From JBKPNX01 sp046732855 (GTDB lineage: Bacteria > Pseudomonadota > Alphaproteobacteria > Geminicoccales > Geminicoccaceae), in assembly GCA_046732855.1 (NCBI GenBank), contig JBKPNX010000062.1, forward strand, positions 1 to 64,000: 64,000 nucleotides of DNA, in the 5' to 3' direction. Below the pieces are notes generated by a model. The model did no database searches. It was given only the letters and a program-made list of their open reading frames with translations, and had not been told where the DNA came from. The position numbers and the translations under genes were made by a program. This document shows positions 39,271 through 47,632 of the stretch, piece after piece (positions within the stretch are counted from its first letter, which is position 1; every line of letters starts with the position of its first letter).

Positions 39271-40383
39271 ATGCACGGCTTGGCCGCCGCAGGCCTTCTC
39301 ATAGTTGTCGCCGCGCTCGGCGGGCTCGCTCGGGCGGACGTACTGATTGGCATGGCGGGCCCGATGACCGGCAAGAATGCCTGGTTCGGGGAGCAGATGG
39401 AGCGCGGTGCGACGCAGGCCGTGGCCGACCTCAACGCTAAAGGCGGCGTCCTCGGCCAGCAGGTGCAGCTGATCACCGTGGACGACTTCTGCGATCCCGA
39501 GCAGGCGGTCGCGGCCGCAAAGAAGCTGGTCAGTGAGCACGTGATCTTCGTCGCGGGCCATTACTGCTCCCATGCCGCGATCCCGGCGTCGGAGATCTAC
39601 CAGGCGGCGGGCGTCCTGCTGATCTCGCCGGCGTCGATCAATCCGATCCTGACCGAACTCGGCCGTCCCAACGTTTTCCGAGTCATTCCTCGCGACGATC
39701 TGGACGCCATCCTGGCCGGCAATTACCTGGCCGATCATTGGGCCGACAAGAAGATCGCGATCCTCCATGACGACACGACCTGGGGAAAAGGTATCGCCGA
39801 GGCAACCAAGAAGCAGTTGAATGGCCGGGGCGTGACTGAAGCGATCTACGAGGCTTACGTCCCCGGAAAGAGCGACTATGGTCCTGAAATTGCGAGGCTC
39901 CAGTCAGCCGATATCGCGGTCGCGTTCATTGGCGGATACCACACGGAAATCGCGCTCATGGCCCGCCTGGCCCGCGCCCGCGGCTACCCGGTCCAGCTGG
40001 TAACTGGTAGCACCTTGGCGAGCGAGGAGTTTGGCCTGATTGCCAGTCGCGCGGCGGAGGGCACGCTCTTCACTTTTCTCGCCGACCCGCGCCGCAATCC
40101 CGAAGCGGCGGCGGTGGTGGAGCGGTTCCGCGCATCGGGTTTCGAGCCGGAAGGCTACACCCTGTACGCTTATGCTGCCGTTCAGGTGTGGGCGGAGGCG
40201 GCGGACAAAGCCGGCTCGCTTCAGCTCCCCGCGATGATCGCATCCCTGCGCGAGCACCGGTTTAATACCGTGCTAGGCCCGATCGACTTCGACGGGAAGG
40301 GTGACGTCACCACGCAGACACCGATTTGGTATGTCTGGCGGGGCGGCACCTACGTGCCTCTGGAGCAGGACATGGCTAGGTAG
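39271..40383 (+). CDS. Binding-protein copy B2, branched-chain amino-acid type
   Basis: A 370-residue periplasmic binding protein with signal peptide MHGLAAAGLLIVVAALGGLA and mature start ADVLIGMAGPMTGKNAWFGE. Lobe 1 has GGVLGQQVQLITVDDFCDPE and lobe 2 FIGGYHTEIALMARLARARG; the intact family C-terminus is GPIDFDGKGDVTTQTPIWYV. The ATG at 39271, with GGAAGG upstream, lies exactly 1140 bp from that of B1 and is preferred to the ATG at 39238. The ligand is not known. Confidence 0.9.
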   Translation: MHGLAAAGLLIVVAALGGLARADVLIGMAGPMTGKNAWFGEQMERGATQAVADLNAKGGVLGQQVQLITVDDFCDPEQAVAAAKKLVSEHVIFVAGHYCSHAAIPASEIYQAAGVLLISPASINPILTELGRPNVFRVIPRDDLDAILAGNYLADHWADKKIAILHDDTTWGKGIAEATKKQLNGRGVTEAIYEAYVPGKSDYGPEIARLQSADIAVAFIGGYHTEIALMARLARARGYPVQLVTGSTLASEEFGLIASRAAEGTLFTFLADPRRNPEAAAVVERFRASGFEPEGYTLYAYAAVQVWAEAADKAGSLQLPAMIASLREHRFNTVLGPIDFDGKGDVTTQTPIWYVWRGGTYVPLEQDMAR

Positions 40384-40410
40384 TAGGTCGGCGGAGTCGC
40401 AGTGATCGTC

Positions 40411-41508
40411 ATGCATCGCTTGGCCGCCGTAGTGGTTGTCATATTTGCCGCGGCGCTCGGCTGGCCCGCGCGGGCGGATGTCCTGATCGGACTGGCGGGC
40501 CCGATCACGGGCAAGAATGCCTGGTTCGGCGAGCAGATGCAGCGCGGCGCGGAGCAGGCTGTGGCTGACCTCAACGCCGCGGGTGGGGTACTCGGGCAGC
40601 AGGTGCAGCTGACTACGGCGGACGATTTCTGCGATCCCGAACAGGCGGTCGCCGCCGCAAAGAAGCTGGTCAGCGACGGTGTGATCTTTGTCGTCGGACA
40701 CTACTGCTCCGGGGCCTCGATTCCGGCATCGGAGATCTATCAGGCGGAAGGAGTCCTGATGATTACCCCGGCGTCGAGCAACCCTGTGTTGACCGAGCTG
40801 GGCCGTGCCAACGTTTTCCGTATCACCTACCGCGACGATGCGGGCGGTATCGTGGCCGGCAACTACCTGGCCGATCATTGGCCCGACAAGAAGATCGCGA
40901 TCCTTCACGATAATACGGCCTACGGGAAGGGTCTCGCCGAGGAGGTCAAGAAGAACTTGAACCGCCGTGGCCTGAGCGAAGCGATCTACCAGGCGTACGT
41001 CCCCGGGCAGAACAACTATGGGGGCGAAATCGATGACCTCCAGGCAGCCGATATCGCCGTGGCATTCATTGGCGGATACCACACCGAGATCGGGCTCATG
41101 GCACGTCAGGCACACGACCGCGGCTACCGAGTTCAGCTGGTAGCTGGTAACACCGTGACGAGCGAGGAGTTTGGCCTCATTGCGGGCCCCGCGGCCGAAG
41201 GAACGCTCTTCTTCGATATTGCAGACCCGCGCGGACGCGTCGAAGCAGCGCCCGTCGTGGAGCGGTTCCGAGCGTCAGGTTTCGAGCCAGAGGGTTACAC
41301 CCTGTTCAGTTATGGCGCGGTTCAAGCATGGGCGCAGGCCGCCGAGAAAGCCGGTTCGCTGGAGCTCCAGGCGATGATCGCTTCCCTGCGGGAACACCAG
41401 TTCGACACCCTGGTGGGTCCAATCGATTTCGACGAGAAGGGCGACCTCGCCGTGCCCAACCTGATATGGTACGTGTGGCGCGGCGGCACCTACGTGCCGC
41501 TGAACTGA
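40411..41508 (+). CDS. Binding-protein copy B3, branched-chain amino-acid type
   Basis: A 365-residue paralog with signal peptide MHRLAAVVVVIFAAALGWPA, mature start ADVLIGLAGPITGKNAWFGE and intact C-terminus GPIDFDEKGDLAVPNLIWYV. The ATG at 40411 continues the 1140-bp period of the array. A GTG at 40402 with better ribosome-site spacing (GGCGGAG) is an alternative and would add three residues. It is the least interrupted copy of the plus-strand array. Confidence 0.9.
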   Translation: MHRLAAVVVVIFAAALGWPARADVLIGLAGPITGKNAWFGEQMQRGAEQAVADLNAAGGVLGQQVQLTTADDFCDPEQAVAAAKKLVSDGVIFVVGHYCSGASIPASEIYQAEGVLMITPASSNPVLTELGRANVFRITYRDDAGGIVAGNYLADHWPDKKIAILHDNTAYGKGLAEEVKKNLNRRGLSEAIYQAYVPGQNNYGGEIDDLQAADIAVAFIGGYHTEIGLMARQAHDRGYRVQLVAGNTVTSEEFGLIAGPAAEGTLFFDIADPRGRVEAAPVVERFRASGFEPEGYTLFSYGAVQAWAQAAEKAGSLELQAMIASLREHQFDTLVGPIDFDEKGDLAVPNLIWYVWRGGTYVPLN

Positions 41509-42339
41509 CCGGCTGCCGCTCGCGCCAAGTGCGGCCTTGGCTCGCTCAGCGCGCCGGGACTAACCAGTAAGACCGCGTTCCTCGTCAGCTTGGGCGCTGC
41601 GGCTCGAGCACTTGGGTGAACAAGATCGCGCCGTGCGCGGCCACTAGGTCGACGCTGGTCACCTTGTAGGCCGCCCTCTGCGGATCCCCGGCGAGATCCT
41701 CGAGCGGGTACCGGTGGTCGGTGACGTCGTGGTCGTCCCACTCGGCGAGCATAGGCACAGCGGCGTTGAACCTGCGGAGGTGCGGCCGAACAGAAAGCCT
41801 TGACGGTCGTGGTCGCAACGTTCCTGCGTCGCATCTTCTGCACAATCGTATCGGTGGGTTTTGGCCGCGCTGGCGTTCCCCTTTGTGATGTCGGTCGGTT
41901 AAGTGGGGCTTCGGAACTTGGCCAGAGCTCGTCACGGATGCGTCGGACCGGGCGGGGTTGGTGGAATTCATTCCCATTTGGTGGTATCTCTTTTCCGACC
42001 TGTCGGGCCTGCCTGCCTGGTGAGCACGGCGCATCGCTGGGGTGCCGAACCAAACGAACCCAAGAAGTCTTGTGATTACAAAAGGTTACCCTTTTTGTAT
42101 GCCTGCACGATGGGCGCTTCGGGCCGCCCAGGTGCCGGATCAGAAGCGGGGCGAGGATTCGGTGCACCCCTCGGCCTGTACCGAGAGGCTGACTAGCTAT
42201 GTATGCTGCGGCCGGGCAAGATCACCCCGCCTGCGCCATCACCGACCAATAGCATGCGCCGTTTCGCCCGCGGCAGCCGCCTTGTTTGAACGGCATCGAC
42301 TGTCTAACGTGACTGGGCACTGTCGTGCGGGAGGCCGCC
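41509..42339. other. Intergenic region with gene debris
   Basis: Roughly 0.8 kb without an intact gene. It contains the PhoD fragment (41585-41782) and a 41-bp stretch at 42048-42088 that loosely matches one at 12687-12727. The remaining frames have no recognisable domain. It separates the binding-protein array from the CoA-transferase operon. Confidence 0.5.
41585..41782 (-). pseudogene. Fragment of a PhoD-like alkaline phosphatase
   Basis: The frame ending at 41585 contains LRRFNAAVPMLAEWDDHDVT followed by DHRYPLEDL. This is the central metal-binding segment of PhoD phosphodiesterases/phosphatases (VPxxAxWDDHEVxNNxYP). The residues before it are unrelated, and the frame stops about 40 residues after it, so only about 65 residues of a protein of some 500 remain. 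It is a degraded or truncated gene. Confidence 0.6.
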
Positions 42340-43533
42340 ATGCCCCATCAGCCCGCGAGCCAGGCGCTGTCGCGCTTTACCGTGCTCGATCTCACGCGCG
42401 TGCGCGCCGGCCCGACCTGCGTGCGCCAGCTCGCCGACTGGGGCGCCGACGTGATCAAGGTCGAGCTGCCCGATCAGGGGCCTGACAGCCATGGCCTCGG
42501 CGGCCCGCGCGCCGGCTCGGACTTCCAGAACCTGCATCGCAACAAGCGCAGCCTGACCCTGAACCTCAAGGCGGCCGAGGGACGGAACATTCTGCTGCGC
42601 CTGGTCGAGCGCGCCGACGTGGTGGTCGAGAATTTCCGCCCCGACGTCAAGGACCGCCTCAAGATCGCCTACGCCGACCTCCGGGCGGTCAATCCGCGCA
42701 TCGTGCTCGCCAGCATCTCCGGCTTCGGCCAGGACGGGCCGTATGCCGAGCGGCCGGGCTTCGACCAGATCGCGCAGGGTATGGGCGGCCTGATGTCGGT
42801 GACGGGGCTGCCCGGCCAGGGGCCCGTCCGGGTCGGCATCCCGGTCGCCGACCTGTGCGCCGGCCTGCTCGCGGCGCAGGGCGTCCTGGTCGCGCTGCTC
42901 GAGCGCGAGAGCTCGGGCGAGGGCCAGTGGGTCCAGACCTCGCTGTTGCAGGCGCAGGTGTTCATGCTGGATTTCCAGGCGACGCGCTGGCTGGTCGACC
43001 GGGAGGTGCCGAAGCAGGCCGGCAACAACCATCCGACCAGCATCCCGACCGGCGTGTTCGCGACCACGGACGGGCACATCAACGTCGCCGTCGCAGGCCA
43101 GGAGATCTGGCGGCGCTTCTGCGAGGCGATCGGCCACGAGGAGCTGACCCGCAACCCCGCCTACGCGGAGCCGGCCGACCGCTCGAGCAACCGCGACGCG
43201 CTGAACGCCGAGCTCGCGGCGATCCTGCGCCGCGGCTCGAGCGCGCACTGGATCGAGCTCTTGAACCGGGCGGGGGTGCCCTGCGGCCCCATCAACACCA
43301 TCGATCAGGTGTTCGCCGACCCGCAGGTGCGCCACCTCGGGCTTGCTCAAGCCGTGCATTCGCACGAGCGCGGCGACGTCGAGCTGGTCGGGCAGCCGAT
43401 CATCATGAGCCGGACGCCCTCGCGGATTCGCACGCCGCCGCCCTTGATGGGCGAGCACACCGATGAGCTCCTGCGCGAGCTCGGCTACAATGACGAACGA
43501 ATCGCGGCGCTGCGCGCCGCCGCAGTCATCTGA
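42340..43533 (+). CDS. CaiB/BaiF (class III) CoA-transferase
   Basis: A 397-residue class III CoA-transferase that moves CoA between carboxylic acids. Features are VLDLTRVRAGPTCVRQLADW, GADVIKVELP, NKRSLTLNLKAAEGRNILLR, DVVVENFRPDVKDRLKI and the segment SGFGQDGPYAERPGFDQIAQ containing the catalytic Asp (GFDxxAQ). The C-terminal part has AGVPCGPINTIDQVFADPQV. GGGAGG precedes the ATG at 42340. Substrates are unknown. A crotonase-family gene follows after 36 bp, suggesting a joint acyl-CoA pathway. Confidence 0.9.
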   Translation: MPHQPASQALSRFTVLDLTRVRAGPTCVRQLADWGADVIKVELPDQGPDSHGLGGPRAGSDFQNLHRNKRSLTLNLKAAEGRNILLRLVERADVVVENFRPDVKDRLKIAYADLRAVNPRIVLASISGFGQDGPYAERPGFDQIAQGMGGLMSVTGLPGQGPVRVGIPVADLCAGLLAAQGVLVALLERESSGEGQWVQTSLLQAQVFMLDFQATRWLVDREVPKQAGNNHPTSIPTGVFATTDGHINVAVAGQEIWRRFCEAIGHEELTRNPAYAEPADRSSNRDALNAELAAILRRGSSAHWIELLNRAGVPCGPINTIDQVFADPQVRHLGLAQAVHSHERGDVELVGQPIIMSRTPSRIRTPPPLMGEHTDELLRELGYNDERIAALRAAAVI

Positions 43534-43569
43534 GCGACAGGCCTCGACGATCAGGGATCAAGGGACGCC

Positions 43570-44355
43570 ATGAGCGACAAGATCATCAGCCGGCGCGACG
43601 AGGCAGTGGGCCACGTGGTGTTCAACAACCCGGAGAAGCGCAACGCCGTGTCGCTCGACATGTGGCAGGCATTCGAACAGGCGCTCGATCAGTGCGCGGC
43701 CGACGACGAGATCCGGGTGGTGGTGCTCTCGGGCGCCGGCGGCAGGGCGTTCGTCTCGGGCGCGGACATCTCGAAATTCGCGGACGAGCGCTCGAGCGTC
43801 GAGGCGGTGGCGCATTACGACCTCACCACGGCGCGGATTTTCGGCAAGCTGCACGCGTTCCCGAAACCGACGATCGCGCAGATCAACGGCAGCTGCGTCG
43901 GCGGCGGGGTGGCGCTCGCCGCATGCTGCGACCTGCGCCTCTGCGGCGAGAGCTCGCGCTTTGCCATTCCCGCGGCGAAGCTCGGGGTCGGCTATGGTTT
44001 CGCCGGGCTCCAGCGCCTGGTCGATCTGATCGGGCCGGCGTTCGCCAAGGAGATGCTGTTCACCGCGCGCCTGTTCACCGCCGCTGAAGCCTATCAGATG
44101 GGCCTGGTCAACCGGGTGGTGCCGGATGGCGAGGTCGAGGGCCGGGTCGCCGACTACGCGCGCGCCATCGCCGCCAATGCGCCGCTGACCGTCGGCGCAG
44201 CCAAGGCGATCGTGGGCGAGGTCCTGAAAGACCCAGGCGAGCGCGACCTCGCCCGGTGCGAGGAGCTGGTGCGCGCGTGCTTTGCCAGTCGCGACTACGT
44301 TGAGGGCCGCGAGGCCTTTCTCGAGAAGCGTCCGCCGCGGTTCATCGGCGCCTGA
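43570..44355 (+). CDS. Enoyl-CoA hydratase/isomerase (crotonase) family protein
   Basis: A 261-residue crotonase-fold protein with the CoA-binding and oxyanion-hole segments NPEKRNAVSLDMWQAF, GAGGRAFVSGADISKFADER and NGSCVGGGVALAACCDLRLC, followed by AAKLGVGYGFAGLQRLVDLI and TARLFTAAEAYQMGLVNRVV. The two glutamates used for hydration in classical enoyl-CoA hydratases (in GGGCELAxxCD and QPEIxLG) are Ala here (GGGVALAACCD and IPAAKLG). The protein may therefore be a decarboxylase, hydrolase or isomerase relative. It is paired with a CoA-transferase upstream. Confidence 0.85.
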   Translation: MSDKIISRRDEAVGHVVFNNPEKRNAVSLDMWQAFEQALDQCAADDEIRVVVLSGAGGRAFVSGADISKFADERSSVEAVAHYDLTTARIFGKLHAFPKPTIAQINGSCVGGGVALAACCDLRLCGESSRFAIPAAKLGVGYGFAGLQRLVDLIGPAFAKEMLFTARLFTAAEAYQMGLVNRVVPDGEVEGRVADYARAIAANAPLTVGAAKAIVGEVLKDPGERDLARCEELVRACFASRDYVEGREAFLEKRPPRFIGA

Positions 44356-44368
44356 GATCGGCGCCGCG

Positions 44369-44992
44369 TCACGTGCGCGAGCGCGCCCGCGCCGCCTCGG
44401 TCCAGTGCTGCACCCGCGCCCGGGACAGAGGCTGCGCGCCTTTGAGCTGCGCCATCAGCTTGTCGGGGTTGGCCGCGGCAAGGTCGGCAAAGGTCGAGAT
44501 GCCGAGCGCGCGCAGTTTGTTCTGCAGCGCCGGTCCGATGCCCTTGATCACGGTGAGATCGTCGGGGACCGGGGCGGTCACCGCTTTTTCCGGCTGAGCT
44601 GTTTTCGGCGCGGGCGTGGCGCTCGCACCGGGCTCGACCGCCTTTGGGCCACTGCTACGGGCCGTCGCTGCCGGAGGCGCGGCGGTCGGCCCGGCCGCAG
44701 CGCGGACGCCTGCCCCGGCCGGTCCCGAGCCGTTCCTGATGGACTGTGGCTTCACGGCAGCTGTTCCGGCGCCCGGGCGGGCGGCTGCCTTGGTCCCGCC
44801 GTGACCTGCGGTCCGTGCCGGCCGCTGGTCCGGCCGCCCCGTAGCCGGACGAGCGCTCGTCTGGCCCGCCCTCGGCGCGGGCTCGGGCCCGCGCTTGTGC
44901 GCTTCCTGCCCGGCCCGGCCCGGCGTCCTGTCCTTCTTCGGCGCCCACCAGAACAGAAGGTCGAGCCAGCGGCGGAGCATCACATCCCACAT
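44369..44992 (-). CDS. Helix-hairpin-helix domain protein with disordered middle
   Basis: A 207-residue protein. The N-terminus MWDVMLRRWLDLLFWWAPKK may associate with the membrane; the middle is Ala/Pro/Arg-rich and probably disordered. The last ~60 residues contain DDLTVIKGIGPALQNKLRAL and GISTFADLAAANPDKLMAQL, the helix-hairpin-helix type seen in DUF4332-like proteins and ribosomal-L21-associated fusions. It likely binds DNA or another protein non-specifically. The ATG at 44992 has GGGGGAAAG upstream. It converges with the crotonase gene. Confidence 0.75.
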   Translation of the reverse strand: MWDVMLRRWLDLLFWWAPKKDRTPGRAGQEAHKRGPEPAPRAGQTSARPATGRPDQRPARTAGHGGTKAAARPGAGTAAVKPQSIRNGSGPAGAGVRAAAGPTAAPPAATARSSGPKAVEPGASATPAPKTAQPEKAVTAPVPDDLTVIKGIGPALQNKLRALGISTFADLAAANPDKLMAQLKGAQPLSRARVQHWTEAARARSRT

Positions 44993-45209
44993 GGGCTTTC
45001 CCCCAGTGTGCGTCAGCTCGTTCAGTGCCGAAACGCATTCTACCGTGATGACGACTGGGGCTGCAACGCGCGCGTCGGGCTGCGCGTGCGCCCGGGCAAC
45101 GCGCACGAGCTGGCGAGAAGTCATCGTGCCGAACATGGGCGCCGCGGGTCGCCCTCGCCCGCAATTCCGCTATGTTGTGTGCCGGGTTCACCGCCTGCCA
45201 AGGACCGTC

Positions 45210-45857
45210 ATGGGATTCCGTCCTGCCGCTCCGCCGCGCGTAAGCGCCCGACCGCCGGCGATCAACCTGCCACCCCTGACTCTTGCCCTGCTCGCCGTGA
45301 TGACTGCGATCTATCTGGTTCTGCTGATCGCCCCGCCGGAGCTGGCGCGGCTGGTCACGGTGTATTTCGCATTCATCCCGGCGGCCTACCTGAGCGACGG
45401 CTGGCCGGTCTGGTCGTTGCTCGCGGCGCCGTTCTCCTACGCGCTGCTGCACGGCGGGTTCAGCCATCTCGTGCTGAACGCGGTCATGCTCGCGGTCATG
45501 GGCCAGGTGCTCGAGCGCCGCCTCGGACCGGGTCGATTTCTGCTGCTGTTCGCCGTCGGCGCCGCCGGGGGCGCGCTCGTCCACGCAATCATCGGCGGCG
45601 CGCCCCAGGCTCCCTTGATCGGCGCCTCGGCCGGGGTCGGCGGTCTCTACGGCGCCGGTTTCACGCTGCAGCGGCGCGGCGTCGATCTCGGGCCGAACAG
45701 TCAGCTCCTCGTCGCGCTGGCCGGCCTGTTCATCATCGTCAACCTGCTCGGCGCGATTCTGCCGGTCCTCGGCAATATCGAGTATGCGGCGCACCTCGGC
45801 GGCTTCATCGCCGGCGCCCTGCTCGCGGCGCGGCTCAGGATCCCGGCGCGGCGCTAG
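45210..45857 (+). CDS. Rhomboid family intramembrane serine protease
   Basis: A 215-residue membrane protein with about six hydrophobic helices. Features are PPLTLALLAVMTAIYLVLLI, YALLHGGFSHLVLNAVMLAV (the HGGFxHLxxN motif), APLIGASAGVGGLYGAGFTL with the serine of the GxSx active site, and a final NIEYAAHLGGFIAGALLAAR with the catalytic His. These match rhomboid peptidases. The ATG at 45210 was picked because the earlier frame is not hydrophobic. The last bases overlap the end of the opposing marR gene by 23 bp. Confidence 0.85.
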   Translation: MGFRPAAPPRVSARPPAINLPPLTLALLAVMTAIYLVLLIAPPELARLVTVYFAFIPAAYLSDGWPVWSLLAAPFSYALLHGGFSHLVLNAVMLAVMGQVLERRLGPGRFLLLFAVGAAGGALVHAIIGGAPQAPLIGASAGVGGLYGAGFTLQRRGVDLGPNSQLLVALAGLFIIVNLLGAILPVLGNIEYAAHLGGFIAGALLAARLRIPARR

Positions 45858-46362
45858 CGGGCTCGGGCAAAGCCACCGTGACCTCCGGCCCCCGCGGTTC
45901 GGGCCGCGCCGGCCGGCAGGGCAGGTCGAGGCGGCGCTCCAGCTTGTCGAGCAGGCGGTCGAGCAGGCGCCGTTCGCTGCTGCTCAGGCTCGCGAGCAGG
46001 TGGTCCTGGTAGTCGAGGACGATCGGCACGAGCCGCGCATACACCTCGCGTCCGGCCGTGGTGAGGGCGAGCGGCGCCTCGCGGCGATCGGTGGCGTTGG
46101 CGGTGCGCGCGACCCAGCCGAGCGCCATCAGCCGCGCGACGGCGCGGCTGACCATCGACTTGTGCATGCGGGTCGACAGCGCGATGTCCTGAGCGCGCGC
46201 GCGGCCGCGATCCCCGAGCGTGGCGATGACCCGCCATTCCGGAATATCGATGCCGAACCGCTCGCCGTAAACGCGGCCGAGCGCGCGGCTGACTTCCGCC
46301 GCCAGCCGGTTGAGGCGAAACGGTACGAAACGCTCTAGATCAATGCGGTGCGAGGCGCCCAT
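45835..46362 (-). CDS. MarR family transcriptional regulator
   Basis: A 175-residue winged-helix regulator: RLNRLAAEVSRALGRVYGER, IPEWRVIATLGDRGRARAQD, ALSTRMHKSMVSRAVARLMA (recognition helix), LGWVARTANATDRREAPLAL (wing) and LTTAGREVYARLVPIVLDYQ. It is divergent from hmgA across an 88-bp gap with a clear palindrome, so it most likely represses the homogentisate operon in response to an aromatic intermediate, as HmgR-type MarR proteins do. The 3' end overlaps rhomboid by 23 bp. Confidence 0.88.
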   Translation of the reverse strand: MGASHRIDLERFVPFRLNRLAAEVSRALGRVYGERFGIDIPEWRVIATLGDRGRARAQDIALSTRMHKSMVSRAVARLMALGWVARTANATDRREAPLALTTAGREVYARLVPIVLDYQDHLLASLSSSERRLLDRLLDKLERRLDLPCRPARPEPRGPEVTVALPEPASAAPGS

Positions 46363-46399
46363 TTTCCCCTTGCATGTCCCTTGTGCCAGGGCTACACAG

Positions 46400-46417
46400 C
46401 GGTTGCATCAGCAACCG
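46400..46417. promoter_or_regulatory. Palindrome between marR and hmgA, probable operator
   Basis: CGGTTGC-ATCA-GCAACCG is a perfect 7-bp inverted repeat with a 4-bp spacer, ending 33 bp before the hmgA ATG. A second GTTGCATC follows directly (46417-46424), giving a repeated half-site. The size and symmetry suit a MarR dimer. Confidence 0.6.
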
Positions 46418-46450
46418 TTGCATCCGGGACTATAGCAGGGGGCAGCTGAC

Positions 46451-47623
46451 ATGGCCAGCAATTACATCTCCTTCCCGCGCGTCGAGGGTCGCGCCTCGCG
46501 ACAGGCGCATGCCGACCTGCCCGAGGGCACGTTCGAGCGCGAGCTGGGCAAGGAGGGCTTCTTCGGCCCGGCGACCATGATGTATCACAAGCACCCGCCG
46601 ACCGGCTGGATCAGCTGGGAGGGGCCGCTGCGCCCGCGCGCGTTCGATCTCGCCAGGCTGAGCGACGAGCGCACCCGCAGCCCCTGGGAGGCGGCGCCAG
46701 TGCTGGGCAACCCCAACGTCAAGCTGCGCATCTGGTATACGGACGGCGCGATGGACCACCTCGCGCGCAACGGCGACGGCGACGAGTTGCTGTTCGTGCA
46801 CGCCGGCGCGGGCGATCTGTTCTGTGACTACGGCCACCTTGCGTTCAACAAGGGCGATTACCTGGTCCTGCCGCGCAGTACGATGTGGCGGATCGAGTGC
46901 GCCGAGCCCGTCGCCATGCTGCTGATCGAGGCGACCGGCGGCACGATCAAGCAGCCGGAGCGCGGCATGGTCGGCCGCCATGCGCTCTATGACGAGGCGA
47001 TCTTGGACACCCCCAAAATCGACGATGCGTTCCGCACCCAGCAGGACGAGAAGGAGTGGCGCGTGGTGATCAGGCGGCGCGGCGAGCTGTCGGTGGTCAC
47101 CTACCCGTTCAACCCTCTGGATGCCGAGGGTTGGCACGGCGATCTCAGCGTGGTGCGCCTCAACATCAAGGACATCCGGCCGCTGATGAGCCACCGGTAC
47201 CATCTACCGCCGTCGGCGCACACCACCTGGGTCGGCAACCGGTTCGTCATCTGCACCTTCACGCCGCGCCCGTTCGAGACCGACCCCGCCGCGCTCAAGG
47301 TGCCGTTCTTCCACAACAACGACGACTACGACGAGGTCATCTTCTACCACGAGGGCAACTTCTTCTCGCGCGACAACATCGAGGCGGGCACCGTGACCTG
47401 GCATCCCTGCGGCTTCACCCACGGGCCGCACCCGAAGGCGTTGCAGCGCATGTACGAGCCGGCCAAGGCCGCGACCGACGAATACGCGGTGATGCTGGAT
47501 GCGCGCGATGCGCTCGAGATGGGCGAGGCGGCGGCCAAGGTCGAGGTCACGGCCTATGCGGACAGCTGGAAGGTCACCGGTGGCCCGATCAGGGCGCCCA
47601 AGGCGCCCGTCGCCGCCGAGTAG
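46451..47623 (+). CDS. hmgA: Homogentisate 1,2-dioxygenase family protein
   Basis: Opens the homogentisate ring to maleylacetoacetate in tyrosine/phenylalanine degradation. The 390-residue cupin-type protein has GKEGFFGPATMMYHKHPPTG, DELLFVHAGAGDLFCDYGHL, a cupin ending at KGDYLVLPRSTMWRIE, and FYHEGNFFSRDNIEAGTVTW with HPCGFTHGPHPKALQRM, which supply the Fe-binding His/Glu residues. It is shorter than the common 430-residue enzyme, as in the alphaproteobacterial subgroup. It starts an operon with fahA, 9 bp downstream. The MarR operator lies just upstream. Confidence 0.88.
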   Translation: MASNYISFPRVEGRASRQAHADLPEGTFERELGKEGFFGPATMMYHKHPPTGWISWEGPLRPRAFDLARLSDERTRSPWEAAPVLGNPNVKLRIWYTDGAMDHLARNGDGDELLFVHAGAGDLFCDYGHLAFNKGDYLVLPRSTMWRIECAEPVAMLLIEATGGTIKQPERGMVGRHALYDEAILDTPKIDDAFRTQQDEKEWRVVIRRRGELSVVTYPFNPLDAEGWHGDLSVVRLNIKDIRPLMSHRYHLPPSAHTTWVGNRFVICTFTPRPFETDPAALKVPFFHNNDDYDEVIFYHEGNFFSRDNIEAGTVTWHPCGFTHGPHPKALQRMYEPAKAATDEYAVMLDARDALEMGEAAAKVEVTAYADSWKVTGGPIRAPKAPVAAE

Positions 47624-47632
47624 TGGGTCGCG

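Larger units (their letters stand above)
38131..41508 (+). repeat. Tandem array of binding-protein genes, 1140-bp unit
   Basis: Homologous ATG codons fall at 38131, 39271 and 40411, a period of 1140 bp. Protein similarity within the array is higher than with the 2440-5473 array, as seen in signal peptides and the VLIGxAGP start, so the two arrays expanded independently or diverged after an early duplication. Confidence 0.8.
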
